Shown piece after piece: positions 1 to 7,142 of a stretch of DNA of 7,885 bases. The DNA is from Candidatus Arcticimaribacter sp. (lineage in GTDB: Bacteria > Bacteroidota > Bacteroidia > Flavobacteriales > Flavobacteriaceae), in the NCBI GenBank assembly GCA_011526275.1, contig WTJP01000038.1, positions 1 through 7,885 of the forward strand, given 5' to 3'. The number at the start of each line of letters is the position of its first letter. The stretch's first letter is position 1. Position numbers and translations under genes: made by a program. The notes under the pieces are model-generated. The model did not search any database. It saw only the letters and a program-made list of their open reading frames with translations, and had not been told where the DNA came from.

Positions 1-53
1 CCTAGACTCTTCTGAACCAAAATCAGACGTGTTGCCAGTTACACCATGGGCCA
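1..53 (-). tRNA. tRNA-Gln (anticodon UUG), 3' part cut off by window edge
   Basis: Read on the minus strand from position 53 down, the sequence folds as a tRNA up to position 53: acceptor 5' strand TGGCCCA, linker TG, D stem GTGT/ACAC (4 of 4 pairs) around loop AACTGGCA, a G, anticodon stem TCTGA/TCAGA (5 of 5 pairs) around the 7-nt loop TTTTGGT, variable AGAGT, then the 5' strand of the T stem CTAGG. The segments add up to exactly 53 nt. The loop gives anticodon TTG, reading CAA (glutamine), and the U at position 1 fits tRNA-Gln. The T loop, the 3' acceptor strand and any CCA lie beyond the left edge, so those pairings cannot be checked here. It is transcribed divergently from the asparaginase-like gene. 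Confidence 0.93.
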
Positions 54-62
54 TTAGCGGGG

Positions 63-70
63 CAAATTTA
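63..70 (-). promoter_or_regulatory. Probable promoter -7 box of the tRNA-Gln gene
   Basis: The minus strand reads TAAATTTG, a perfect match to the Bacteroidota -7 consensus TAnnTTTG. It ends 9 nt before the first tRNA base, which would leave a leader of only a few nucleotides. Directly after the box comes CCCCGC (57-62), a strikingly GC-rich discriminator in an otherwise AT-rich spacer; in other bacteria such discriminators mark stable-RNA promoters under growth-rate or stringent control, which is only an inference here. A clear TTG at -33 is not seen. Confidence 0.5.
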
Positions 71-82
71 AATAAAGTTTCT

Positions 83-109
83 TTTTCCTTAAAAAGATTT
101 TTAGGAAAA
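83..109. repeat. AT-rich imperfect inverted repeat in the divergent promoter region
   Basis: TTTTCC (83-88) pairs with GGAAAA (104-109), one of T89/T90 with A103, and AAAA (91-94) with TTTT (99-102), leaving one bulged T and a 4-nt loop. Its centre, position 96, lies exactly midway between the first bases of the two outward-facing promoter-like boxes (70 and 122). The dyad therefore covers the expected -33 region of both. It may be an operator; it is badly placed for a terminator because both flanking genes start here rather than end. Run-of-A/T composition makes chance pairing possible. Confidence 0.4.
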
Positions 110-121
110 TTCAAGGAATTC

Positions 122-129
122 TAATTTTA
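122..129 (+). promoter_or_regulatory. Possible promoter -7 box of the asparaginase-like gene
   Basis: TAATTTTA matches 7 of 8 positions of TAnnTTTG (the last base is A instead of G). It would start transcription roughly 15-20 nt before the ATG at 154. No good -33 TTG lies at the right distance; only a T-rich stretch within the dyad does. The motif is short and the region AT-rich, so this is a weak call. Confidence 0.3.
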
Positions 130-153
130 GGGTAATCCTTTAAAATCTAAATC

Positions 154-639
154 ATGATACAGCTCATTGTTACCGGGGGTACTTTCGATAAAACCTATGA
201 TCACATCCGTGGGAAATTATACTTCAACCAAACCCATATTCCCCAAATGCTCGAACGCAGCCGTTGCACATTAGCCCTCAACATTACTCCTTTGTGCTTA
301 AAAGATAGCCTCGAATTAACTGAAGAAGACTTAATCGCCCTTGAAGAGAGCTGTCGAAATAGTGCTTCAAAGCAAATTGTAATTACCCATGGAACCGATA
401 CCATGGTACAAACAGCCAAACGATTGGCACAACAACAGCTCGATAAAACCATTGTCTTAACAGGTGCCATGATCCCTTATGCATTTGGTAGCTCATCGGA
501 TGGGTTTTTCAATTTGGGCTGTGCACTGGCCTTCGCGCAAAGCCTAACCGCAAACGTCTATATCGCCATGCACGGGCGATATTTTCTATGGAACGAGGCG
601 GTAAAAAATCGAGAAGAAGGTCTTTTTGAAAAGATATAA
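154..639 (+). CDS. Single-domain asparaginase-like protein (N-terminal asparaginase domain only)
   Basis: This 161-residue protein matches the N-terminal catalytic domain of type I/II L-asparaginases. Visible motifs are TGGTFDK at residues 7-13 (T10 aligns with the catalytic Thr), KDS at 50-52 (Asp/Ser of the substrate pocket), HGTDTM at 79-84 (the second Thr-Asp pair), TGAMIPY at 103-109 and a Lys near 151 that may play the role of the active-site Lys. Full asparaginases are about 320-340 residues with a second domain that helps form the substrate site; here the protein stops neatly at the domain end, without frameshift signs, and such short stand-alone versions recur in bacteria, so it is probably a real subfamily and not a broken gene. 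No signal peptide is seen, so it should be cytoplasmic. Hydrolysis of asparagine or a related amide is plausible but the true substrate cannot be told. The ATG is preceded by an A/T-rich stretch without a Shine-Dalgarno site. Confidence 0.88.
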   Translation: MIQLIVTGGTFDKTYDHIRGKLYFNQTHIPQMLERSRCTLALNITPLCLKDSLELTEEDLIALEESCRNSASKQIVITHGTDTMVQTAKRLAQQQLDKTIVLTGAMIPYAFGSSSDGFFNLGCALAFAQSLTANVYIAMHGRYFLWNEAVKNREEGLFEKI

Positions 640-695
640 AAGGGGTGTTAAATGCCCAGCCATATTGGTTTATAATGTGTATTTTCGTGGGTAGT

Positions 696-3600
696 ATGAC
701 AGCAAAACAATTGCGTTTTTGGAATCGAATTGTCGCAGCAGAAGTATTTACTGTGGCACTTCTCACCTTTGGATTAACCGTAGAACCCACCGCTAGTTTT
801 TGGGATGCGGGAGAGTATATTGCCACTTCGGCTAAACTGCAAGTTGGGCACCCTCCAGGGGCACCCTTCTTCCAAATGATGGGTGCTTTCTTTGCGCTAT
901 TTGCAAGTGGGCCAGAAAAAATTGCCTTGATGGTCAACCTCATGTCGGTTTTCTCAAGCGCATTCACCGTTTTGTTCCTCTACCTTTCCCTAACGCTTCT
1001 TTTGCGAAAACTTCCTGCTTTTAGTGAAATAACAAACGAAAAAGAGGCCATAGGCTACTTGGGAAGTGCGGCTGTTGGTGCTTTGGCTTTCTGCTTTTCC
1101 GATAGCTTTTGGTTCAATGCCGTAGAAGCTGAAGTTTATGCCATGGCTACCTGCATTCTCTCCGCCCTATTTTGGATGGCGTTGCGCTGGGAAAACGAAA
1201 TGAATACTCCCCGTGGAGACCGTTGGTTACTCCTCATCGCTTTTGTCATTGGACTCTCTTTTGGCGTGCACTTTATGGGGCTGTTGACCATCCCTGCTAT
1301 CGGCATGCTCTATTTCTTTAAGAACACAGAGAAAGTTACTTTTAAAAACTTTGTCGTAGCCAATATCGTCTCGGTTGCTATTCTCTTGTTTATTTTCAAG
1401 CTACTATTGCCTTCTACCCTTGCGCTTTTTAGCAAAATGGAAGTCTTTTTTGTCAACCAAGTCAACCTCCCCTTCAACAGTGGGACGATAATCACAGGGA
1501 TCCTATTTCTCTTGTTTTTTTATTACGGATTGCGTTTTACCCGAGCGAAAAACTATGTAAACCTCAACACCGGTATTTTGTGTGTTTTGTTTGTTTTACT
1601 TGGCTTCTCCTCTTGGATCATGCTTCCTATTCGCGCCAATGCCAATACCGTGATCAACGAAAACTCCCCATCGGATGCACGACAGTTATTGGCCTATTAC
1701 AACCTGGAACAATACCCCGAAACAAAACTGTTTTACGGGCCAATGTTTTCCGACATGTATGCCGGGCAAGATGATTTAGAACCCTATATCGACGATAAAC
1801 CCAAGTATGAGCGCGATGAAAAAACAGGGCGTTATGTGATTGTCAATCATTGGGAAAATGCGCGCATCAATGCCAACGGAAATCACAAAGGCTTCCTCCC
1901 GCGTTTGTGGAGTCCAGAGCATGCCGAGAATTACATCAACTTTACCGGGCCATTGGAGTTTTCAATTCGCCCAGAATACCGCGGAAGTGAAGAATTGCGC
2001 CAACGCGTCGCCCAATTTCGACAAGATGCAATGGAAGGCATCGTCTCGGGAGAGGATTACCACCGCTTTTACAAATCCATGGCGCGCTACCTCGATATTG
2101 AAAAACCCACCTTTTTCGCAAATCTCTATTACTTTTTCACCTATCAGGTGGATTATATGTACATCCGCTATTTTATGTGGAATTTTGTCGGAAGGCAAGA
2201 CGATGTTCAAGGGAATTATGATATCCTCCACGGGAACTGGATCAGTGGGATTCCTTTTATCGACGAAATTCGCCTAGGCAATCAAAGTACTTTGAGCGAA
2301 GATGCCTTAAACAACAAAGCGCGTAACACCTATTACTTCCTGCCATTTATCTTGGGCTTAATGGGACTCATTTTCCTCTACCAACAAGACAAGAAGCGCT
2401 TTTGGGTGCTGTTGCTCTTTTTCCTTTTTACCGGTTTAGCCTTAAAAGTATACCTCAACGAACGTCCTTTTGAGCCACGGGAACGCGACTATGCACTAGT
2501 AGGCTCTTTCTATGTTTTCGCCATTTGGATTGGCATGGGTGCTTTTTACCTCAGCACAGAACTGAAGAAGGTTTGGAACAACAACTGGGCAAAGCCCTTG
2601 AGTGTGGGTCTATGTCTCTTAGCCGTTCCCTTTTTGATGGCCTATCAAAATTGGGACGATCACGATCGCTCGGGTCGCTACACTGCCCAGTCGGTTGCTA
2701 AGTCCTACCTTACCTCCATTCAAAAAGACAAAGACGCTATCATCTTTACCATTGGGGACAACGATACCTTTGCCCTGTGGTATGCCCAAGAAATTGAAGC
2801 GTATCGCACGGATGTCCGCCCGATTAACACCAGCTTGTTGGCCACCGATTGGTATATCGATCAAATGAAGCGGAAAACCTATGAAAGCGAACCCATTCCC
2901 TCGCAATTGACGCATGACTTATATGCCTACGGGATTCGCGACTATATCAAATATGAACCGCTAGCCGATTCCCTGCGTTGGGATATCAAAGATTTTGTCA
3001 ACTGGGTGAGCAGCGACGACCCACGCACCAAATACAGAAGCTTGATTCTGCAATCGGGGGGAGATCCCGATTTATACCCCATGGGCACCCAGGAAATGAT
3101 CTTCTACCCCACCAATAAAATTCGACTCCCAGTCAATGTGGAGAACGTCATTAAAAGTGGAATCGTCAAAGAAAAGGACCGCGATCTCATTGTGCCCTAT
3201 ATCGATATTGATCTCCCCAAAAGTGGACTTTACAAAAACCAATTGATGATGTTGGATATCTTGGCCAACAACAATTGGGAACGCCCCATTTACTTTACAG
3301 GAGGAAGTTATGCCGATGCAGAATACATTTGGATGAAGGACTACCTGCAATTGGAAGGACTCGTCTATAAATTGGTCCCCATTAAAACCCCGCCTAATCC
3401 GGTGAATCCCTACCTCATGGGAAGAGTAGATGGCGATTTAATGTATGACATCGTTCAACAATGGGAATGGGGGAATGCCAATAGTCCGGAAATTTATCAC
3501 GATCCCGAAACGAGAAAGAACAGTATCTCCTACCGCAGTAATCTAGCGCGTTTGGCAGAAGTGTTGATCGATGAAGGGAAATTCGAAAAAGCAGAGAGCA

Positions 3601-4244
3601 TACTCGACTTGGCGCTGGAAAAAATGCCCATTGATTATTTTGGCTATTACAGTTTGCTCACCCCTTTTGTCGATGGTTATTACCGCATTGGGAAGCCTGA
3701 AAAAGCACGCGCAGTCTTTGAAGCTGTTGCAAAGAAACATCAAAGTCAACTCATTTATTTCAATAGCCTTTCCCTTGACTTGCGCTATGAATTAGGCGAA
3801 GATATTTTGACCGAAGTGGAACGTTACCGCACATTGGTAGAAGCAGTGTTGGAAAACAAAGACAAAGAAAAACTAGGAGACTACATTCAAACCTTTAGGG
3901 AACACAGTAGCTACTTCGCCTTTTTATATGGGGAGTATGACTACTACACCGCCTTGGAAGATTTTGTGGAAGGACTTTATTTGGCAGAAAGAACTGAAGA
4001 TGCCCGTGCGCTTGCCAACAAAGTTGCTGAAGTGTATGAAAACCGTTTACGCATTATTGGTGACTTTGATCCCAATCGTCAACGCGAACTCAACGATCGC
4101 ATTATGGATGAAATCAACGGCTTTAGAAGAGTGTTGCTTTATGTGAATCTATACGACAGCGATGAAGAACGCGATAGTATGGAAAACAGGGTGTATAACA
4201 GCATCAAGAATTTAGCTGTTTTTGAAGAGTTGATCGAGAATTAA
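696..4244 (+). CDS. DUF2723 (GT117-type) polytopic membrane glycosyltransferase, protein O-mannosyltransferase-like
   Basis: An 1182-residue integral membrane protein of the DUF2723 family (GT-C fold; the eukaryotic member TMEM260 is a protein O-mannosyltransferase). Helix 1 (about 12-30) is followed by the family signature EPTASFWDAGEY (30-41) and GHPPG (51-55); D37 and E40 sit where GT-C enzymes keep first-loop acidic catalytic residues. More helices lie near 76-103, 121-165, 176-209, 219-239, 263-282, 292-311, 545-565, 568-588, 599-620 and 634-652. A long soluble stretch (about 325-540) separates the two helix groups. Conserved EPRERDY is at 593-599 and GDNDTF at 687-692, opening a large soluble C-terminal part. 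Residues about 950-1021 hold two TPR-like helix pairs. I start at ATG 696, where MTAKQLRFWNR leads straight into helix 1; the frame is open upstream to GTG 645 and has ATG 675, which would add a poor extension. The likely role is glycosylating exported proteins at the cytoplasmic membrane; donor and acceptor are unknown. Its stop overlaps the converging gene. Confidence 0.9.
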   Translation: MTAKQLRFWNRIVAAEVFTVALLTFGLTVEPTASFWDAGEYIATSAKLQVGHPPGAPFFQMMGAFFALFASGPEKIALMVNLMSVFSSAFTVLFLYLSLTLLLRKLPAFSEITNEKEAIGYLGSAAVGALAFCFSDSFWFNAVEAEVYAMATCILSALFWMALRWENEMNTPRGDRWLLLIAFVIGLSFGVHFMGLLTIPAIGMLYFFKNTEKVTFKNFVVANIVSVAILLFIFKLLLPSTLALFSKMEVFFVNQVNLPFNSGTIITGILFLLFFYYGLRFTRAKNYVNLNTGILCVLFVLLGFSSWIMLPIRANANTVINENSPSDARQLLAYYNLEQYPETKLFYGPMFSDMYAGQDDLEPYIDDKPKYERDEKTGRYVIVNHWENARINANGNHKGFLPRLWSPEHAENYINFTGPLEFSIRPEYRGSEELRQRVAQFRQDAMEGIVSGEDYHRFYKSMARYLDIEKPTFFANLYYFFTYQVDYMYIRYFMWNFVGRQDDVQGNYDILHGNWISGIPFIDEIRLGNQSTLSEDALNNKARNTYYFLPFILGLMGLIFLYQQDKKRFWVLLLFFLFTGLALKVYLNERPFEPRERDYALVGSFYVFAIWIGMGAFYLSTELKKVWNNNWAKPLSVGLCLLAVPFLMAYQNWDDHDRSGRYTAQSVAKSYLTSIQKDKDAIIFTIGDNDTFALWYAQEIEAYRTDVRPINTSLLATDWYIDQMKRKTYESEPIPSQLTHDLYAYGIRDYIKYEPLADSLRWDIKDFVNWVSSDDPRTKYRSLILQSGGDPDLYPMGTQEMIFYPTNKIRLPVNVENVIKSGIVKEKDRDLIVPYIDIDLPKSGLYKNQLMMLDILANNNWERPIYFTGGSYADAEYIWMKDYLQLEGLVYKLVPIKTPPNPVNPYLMGRVDGDLMYDIVQQWEWGNANSPEIYHDPETRKNSISYRSNLARLAEVLIDEGKFEKAESILDLALEKMPIDYFGYYSLLTPFVDGYYRIGKPEKARAVFEAVAKKHQSQLIYFNSLSLDLRYELGEDILTEVERYRTLVEAVLENKDKEKLGDYIQTFREHSSYFAFLYGEYDYYTALEDFVEGLYLAERTEDARALANKVAEVYENRLRIIGDFDPNRQRELNDRIMDEINGFRRVLLYVNLYDSDEERDSMENRVYNSIKNLAVFEELIEN

Positions 4245-4540
4245 TCGACGTATTCACTCATGAGGCTAATCAAGGTGTTGGCATCTTGTTCGCCGCTTTG
4301 ACGCCATACCATTTCGCCCATTTTATAGATCATTAGCGTGGGCATTACCTTAACGCGCAAGGCATCGACCAGCTTTGGATTTTTCTCTATTTCAATTTTG
4401 ATGACCTTCCCTTGGTCGCCCAAAGCGGCTGCAACATCGCGCAAAGTGGGAAAAAACTCATCTTTTAACTCCTCCATTTCTTTAAAGAAAACCAAAAGCA
4501 AGGGAGCTTTTCCGTCAATTAATTCACCAAATTTCGACAT
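4241..4540 (-). CDS. Cysteine-free thioredoxin-fold protein, predicted redox-inactive
   Basis: A 99-residue protein with the length and pattern of a single thioredoxin domain: N-terminal helix MSKFGELI, central strand APLLLVFF (12-19), helix 21-40, strand KVIKIEIEKNP (45-55), the cis-proline loop MPT (66-68, P67), then strand LMIYKMGE and a final helix. Aligning FFPTL (29-33) with the conserved Pro after the active site places EELK (23-26) where CGPC should be; the usual Trp before it is Met. There is no cysteine anywhere, so classical disulphide chemistry is impossible. No signal peptide or membrane segment is visible, so it is presumably cytoplasmic. It may be a binding or chaperone-like derivative. 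It lies 52 nt downstream of the metallophosphoesterase on the same strand and is probably co-transcribed. Its stop shares TTAA with the stop of the converging gene. The fold call is firm; function is unknown. Confidence 0.82.
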   Translation of the reverse strand: MSKFGELIDGKAPLLLVFFKEMEELKDEFFPTLRDVAAALGDQGKVIKIEIEKNPKLVDALRVKVMPTLMIYKMGEMVWRQSGEQDANTLISLMSEYVD

Positions 4541-4592
4541 GTTTGTTCGGTTTTAAACGTTGACTTTCTCCTACGAAGGTAGAATAATTTAT

Positions 4593-5822
4593 TTAAACTT
4601 CTTTTTTTGAGCGTTTTAAGCTTATCACGGTAATCTCTGGCCAAATACCCACCCGGCCTGGATAGCCTAAAAATCCAAAACCGCGATTGACATTTATCCA
4701 CTGTTTGTTTTCCTGGTATAGCCCTGCCCATTGCTTGTAGCGCCATTTGACAGGACTCCATTTGAACCATCCCGGAATTTCAATCCCGAACTGCATTCCG
4801 TGGGTATGTCCACTTAAGGTGAGGTGAAAGGGATATGGGTGAGGAAGTACTTGTGCCTCCCAGTGCGAGGGGTCGTGTGAGAGCAAGACTTTAAAATCAT
4901 CTGCCTTCACTTCTTCGATGGCTTTTTCTAAATCCCCTGCTTTTTTAAATCCGCCTTTCCCCCAGTTTTCAACACCTACCAAGGCCAAGCGTTGTCCCCC
5001 TTTCTCAATGAAATGTGTCTCGTTTAGCAACAGCTTAAACCCCATTTCTTTTTGGGTATCAAAGAGCAATTGAAGGTTGGCCGCTTTTTCTTCTCTACTC
5101 CCCCATTCTACATAATCGCCATAGTCGTGATTCCCCAATACAGAATAGACGCCCTCTTTGGCTTTTAAACGGCCAAAGGCTGTTTTCCACGGCAATAGTT
5201 CTTCTGCTTTATTGTTGACAATATCCCCCGTAAAGAGAATGACATCCGACTGCTGTTGGTTGATGAGATCAATGCCGTAATTCACTTTTTTGGCATTGTC
5301 GAAACTCCCGCTGTGAATGTCGGAGATTTGGGTTAAGGTAAAGCCGTCAAATGCTTCGGGCAAATCGTCGAACTCAAGTGCATAGTGTAACACCTTGTAG
5401 TTGTATTTACCGCGTATCATGCCCACCAAGAGCGATGCAAATGGGATGGCAGCAAGCCCAATGGCCAATTGAGAAATGAATTTTCTCCTGCTCGGGAAAT
5501 ACTCCTCCCCCTTTGAATCGACAAAATAGTGGTAAAGCGCTTGTGGAATGCGCAACAGATCTTCAAACGCAAGGAAGAAAATTACAATCAATTGAAAAAT
5601 AAACACCGACATGAATAGCCCAGCAGCAAGACTAATGACAGGTGTAAAACCCGTAGAACGACTAAAAGTCGAGATATGGTAAATAAAATTCACCCCTACA
5701 ATAGCGATAGCTCCAAAGTAGAGATAAATCGTCCAACGGCTTAATCCCAGTGTTTTTATCGCTTGAAAAGCATACCATTGTACCAGGCTAAAGAAGGCAA
5801 TAAAGAAGAGCCAACGTATCAT
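4593..5822 (-). CDS. Membrane-anchored calcineurin-like metallophosphoesterase
   Basis: The 409-residue protein has an N-terminal membrane part with about three helices (5-22, 32-50, 62-86) and a C-terminal calcineurin-like phosphoesterase domain. All dimetal motifs are present: DIH (168-170), GD (199-200), GNHD (230-233), SH (315-316) and GHTH (338-341), so it should be active. Between the two parts, SRRKFISQLAIG (111-122) followed by a hydrophobic stretch (119-136) resembles a twin-arginine signal and would form a fourth helix putting the catalytic domain outside the cytoplasm. The arrangement recalls the B. subtilis YkuE/E. coli YaeI group (YkuE is Tat-exported; YaeI is reported to cleave lipid A precursors UDP-diacylglucosamine), but the substrate here cannot be assigned. 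The ATG at 5822 lies only 3 nt after the stop of the dGTPase gene, implying shared transcript and probably translational coupling; the cysteine-free thioredoxin-like gene follows after 52 nt. Confidence 0.9.
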   Translation of the reverse strand: MIRWLFFIAFFSLVQWYAFQAIKTLGLSRWTIYLYFGAIAIVGVNFIYHISTFSRSTGFTPVISLAAGLFMSVFIFQLIVIFFLAFEDLLRIPQALYHYFVDSKGEEYFPSRRKFISQLAIGLAAIPFASLLVGMIRGKYNYKVLHYALEFDDLPEAFDGFTLTQISDIHSGSFDNAKKVNYGIDLINQQQSDVILFTGDIVNNKAEELLPWKTAFGRLKAKEGVYSVLGNHDYGDYVEWGSREEKAANLQLLFDTQKEMGFKLLLNETHFIEKGGQRLALVGVENWGKGGFKKAGDLEKAIEEVKADDFKVLLSHDPSHWEAQVLPHPYPFHLTLSGHTHGMQFGIEIPGWFKWSPVKWRYKQWAGLYQENKQWINVNRGFGFLGYPGRVGIWPEITVISLKRSKKEV

Positions 5823-5825
5823 AAG

Positions 5826-7142
5826 TTACTTGATTTTTTCTGCTAGTTCCATGGCTTTTCCGTCGGAGAGACTGGCCACATAACAACTGGCGTTTAATAG
5901 TGTTTTATAAAGGGAATCCTCTATCAATGGAATTCCCGGGGGAATCAACCGTAAAATCAATTGATCATAGGCCGTAGCTTTTCCCTCTTGTTCGTGCACT
6001 GCAGCAGTGCAAAATGCCGACAACAAGGTACTGATGACCTTATACCCGACAATTTCTTTCTGCAAGACTTCGTCGGAGCGGTACACTCTATCCACACTGA
6101 TGGCAATGATATCGTCCATTTGTGCTTTGTACTTGCTCTTATCGAGTAGGGCAAAGGGGAAAGTTCCGTTCAATATCTCGTCTTCGTGTTTTAAGAAAAT
6201 CGCAATGGCATCGGAAATTAAACTGTTGATCGCCAAAGAACGCAAATAACTCATGCGTTGAGTCGTGAATTGCAGACTGGCATATTTCTCGGTATCCATC
6301 CGGTCCTTTACCAGCTTAATCAAATATTCTAAGGCGTAATCCTCGGCAATCCAACCCAAGTTAATCCCATCCTCAAAATCGATGATGGTGTAGCAAATAT
6401 CGTCGGCAGCTTCGACCAAATAGGCCAAAGGATGACGATGGAAGCGATCACCGGCCTTTAAGCCCATATCTGAAGCCATGGCTTCAAAGAAGGATTTTTG
6501 CGCTTGGAAGTACCCAAACTTTTTGTCGGCTACATGGGAGGTGGGACGATGAGGCAATGAACTTTTGGGGTATTTCATAAAGGCTCCCAAGGTGGCATAA
6601 CTAATGCGCAAACCACCTGGAGCTCCTGCGACAGATTCTGACAATAATTTGAACCCATTTGCATTGCCCTCAAAGCGACACAAATCTTCATATTCAATGG
6701 CGCTTAATTGGTCTTTGTAGGCTTTCCCTTCGCCTGTACTAAAATAGTGGCCAATCGCTTTTTCACCACTGTGCCCAAAAGGGGGGTTCCCAATATCGTG
6801 CCCTAAGGCTGCTGCTGCAACGATGGCACCAAAATCATTGGCTTGATAGCCGTGTACTTCTTGCAAATGCGGATGGCGCTCTAAAATAGCCTTCCCCGCC
6901 AAACGTCCTAAACTACGCGCCACGACCGATACTTCAAGGCTATGGGTTAGGCGAGTGTGTACAAAGTCGGTTTTCGAAAACGGTATAACCTGTGTTTTGT
7001 CTTGTAGGGAACGAAAAAAAGAAGAGAAAACAATGCGGTCGTAATCGACTTCAAACCCTAATCGAATCTCGTCTTGTTCTTTGCGAATGCGTTTTGTAGT
7101 GTCCCCAAAACGCTGAAGGGATAGTAGTTGCTCCCAGTTCAT
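5826..7142 (-). CDS. dgt: dGTPase (deoxyguanosinetriphosphate triphosphohydrolase, HD superfamily)
   Basis: The enzyme hydrolyses dGTP (in several relatives also other dNTPs) to the deoxynucleoside and inorganic triphosphate, adjusting the cytoplasmic dNTP pool. The HD-domain metal ligands are seen in order: H67 in HTRLTHSLEV (62-71), H115-D116 in GHDIGNPPFGHSGE (114-127) and D248 in EAADDICYT (244-252). Other family blocks are YDRIVFSSFFRSLQDKTQV (34-52) and FEGNANGFKLLS (157-168). Length is 438 residues, usual for the Bacteroidota form and shorter than the roughly 500 of E. coli Dgt. I start at ATG 7142 (MNWEQLL), which fits the family's N terminus; the frame runs on to a TTG at 7166 that would add eight low-value residues. 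It is the first gene of a tight minus-strand run with the phosphoesterase 3 nt downstream. No convincing promoter box was found; TACATTTA (7155-7162) is too near the start to trust. Confidence 0.95.
   Translation of the reverse strand: MNWEQLLSLQRFGDTTKRIRKEQDEIRLGFEVDYDRIVFSSFFRSLQDKTQVIPFSKTDFVHTRLTHSLEVSVVARSLGRLAGKAILERHPHLQEVHGYQANDFGAIVAAAALGHDIGNPPFGHSGEKAIGHYFSTGEGKAYKDQLSAIEYEDLCRFEGNANGFKLLSESVAGAPGGLRISYATLGAFMKYPKSSLPHRPTSHVADKKFGYFQAQKSFFEAMASDMGLKAGDRFHRHPLAYLVEAADDICYTIIDFEDGINLGWIAEDYALEYLIKLVKDRMDTEKYASLQFTTQRMSYLRSLAINSLISDAIAIFLKHEDEILNGTFPFALLDKSKYKAQMDDIIAISVDRVYRSDEVLQKEIVGYKVISTLLSAFCTAAVHEQEGKATAYDQLILRLIPPGIPLIEDSLYKTLLNASCYVASLSDGKAMELAEKIK

Noticed and set aside
671..687. 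TATAAT and TATTTTCG as a promoter for the DUF2723 gene
   Set aside because: TATAAT is the E. coli and not the Bacteroidota box, TATTTTCG is imperfect with no TTG at proper spacing, and the leader would be too short; co-transcription with the preceding gene is simpler.
645..695. N-terminal extension of the DUF2723 protein from GTG 645 or ATG 675
   Set aside because: The added residues do not resemble the usual family start, and MTAKQLRFWNR at 696 leads directly into the first helix and signature motif.
509..967. Minus-strand open frame of 152 codons opposite the asparaginase and DUF2723 genes
   Set aside because: It spans two well-supported genes on the other strand and its translation resembles no family I know.
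1840..2277. Plus-strand 145-codon frame inside the DUF2723 gene
   Set aside because: It is an out-of-frame shadow of a conserved coding region.
4229..4249. Stem GTTGAT/ATCGAC as a bidirectional terminator
   Set aside because: Only six pairs including one G-U in RNA, a 9-nt loop and no T tract on either side.
4574..4581. Minus-strand TACCTTCG as a separate promoter for the thioredoxin-like gene
   Set aside because: It misses one consensus base and has no -33 element; the 52-nt gap does not require its own promoter.
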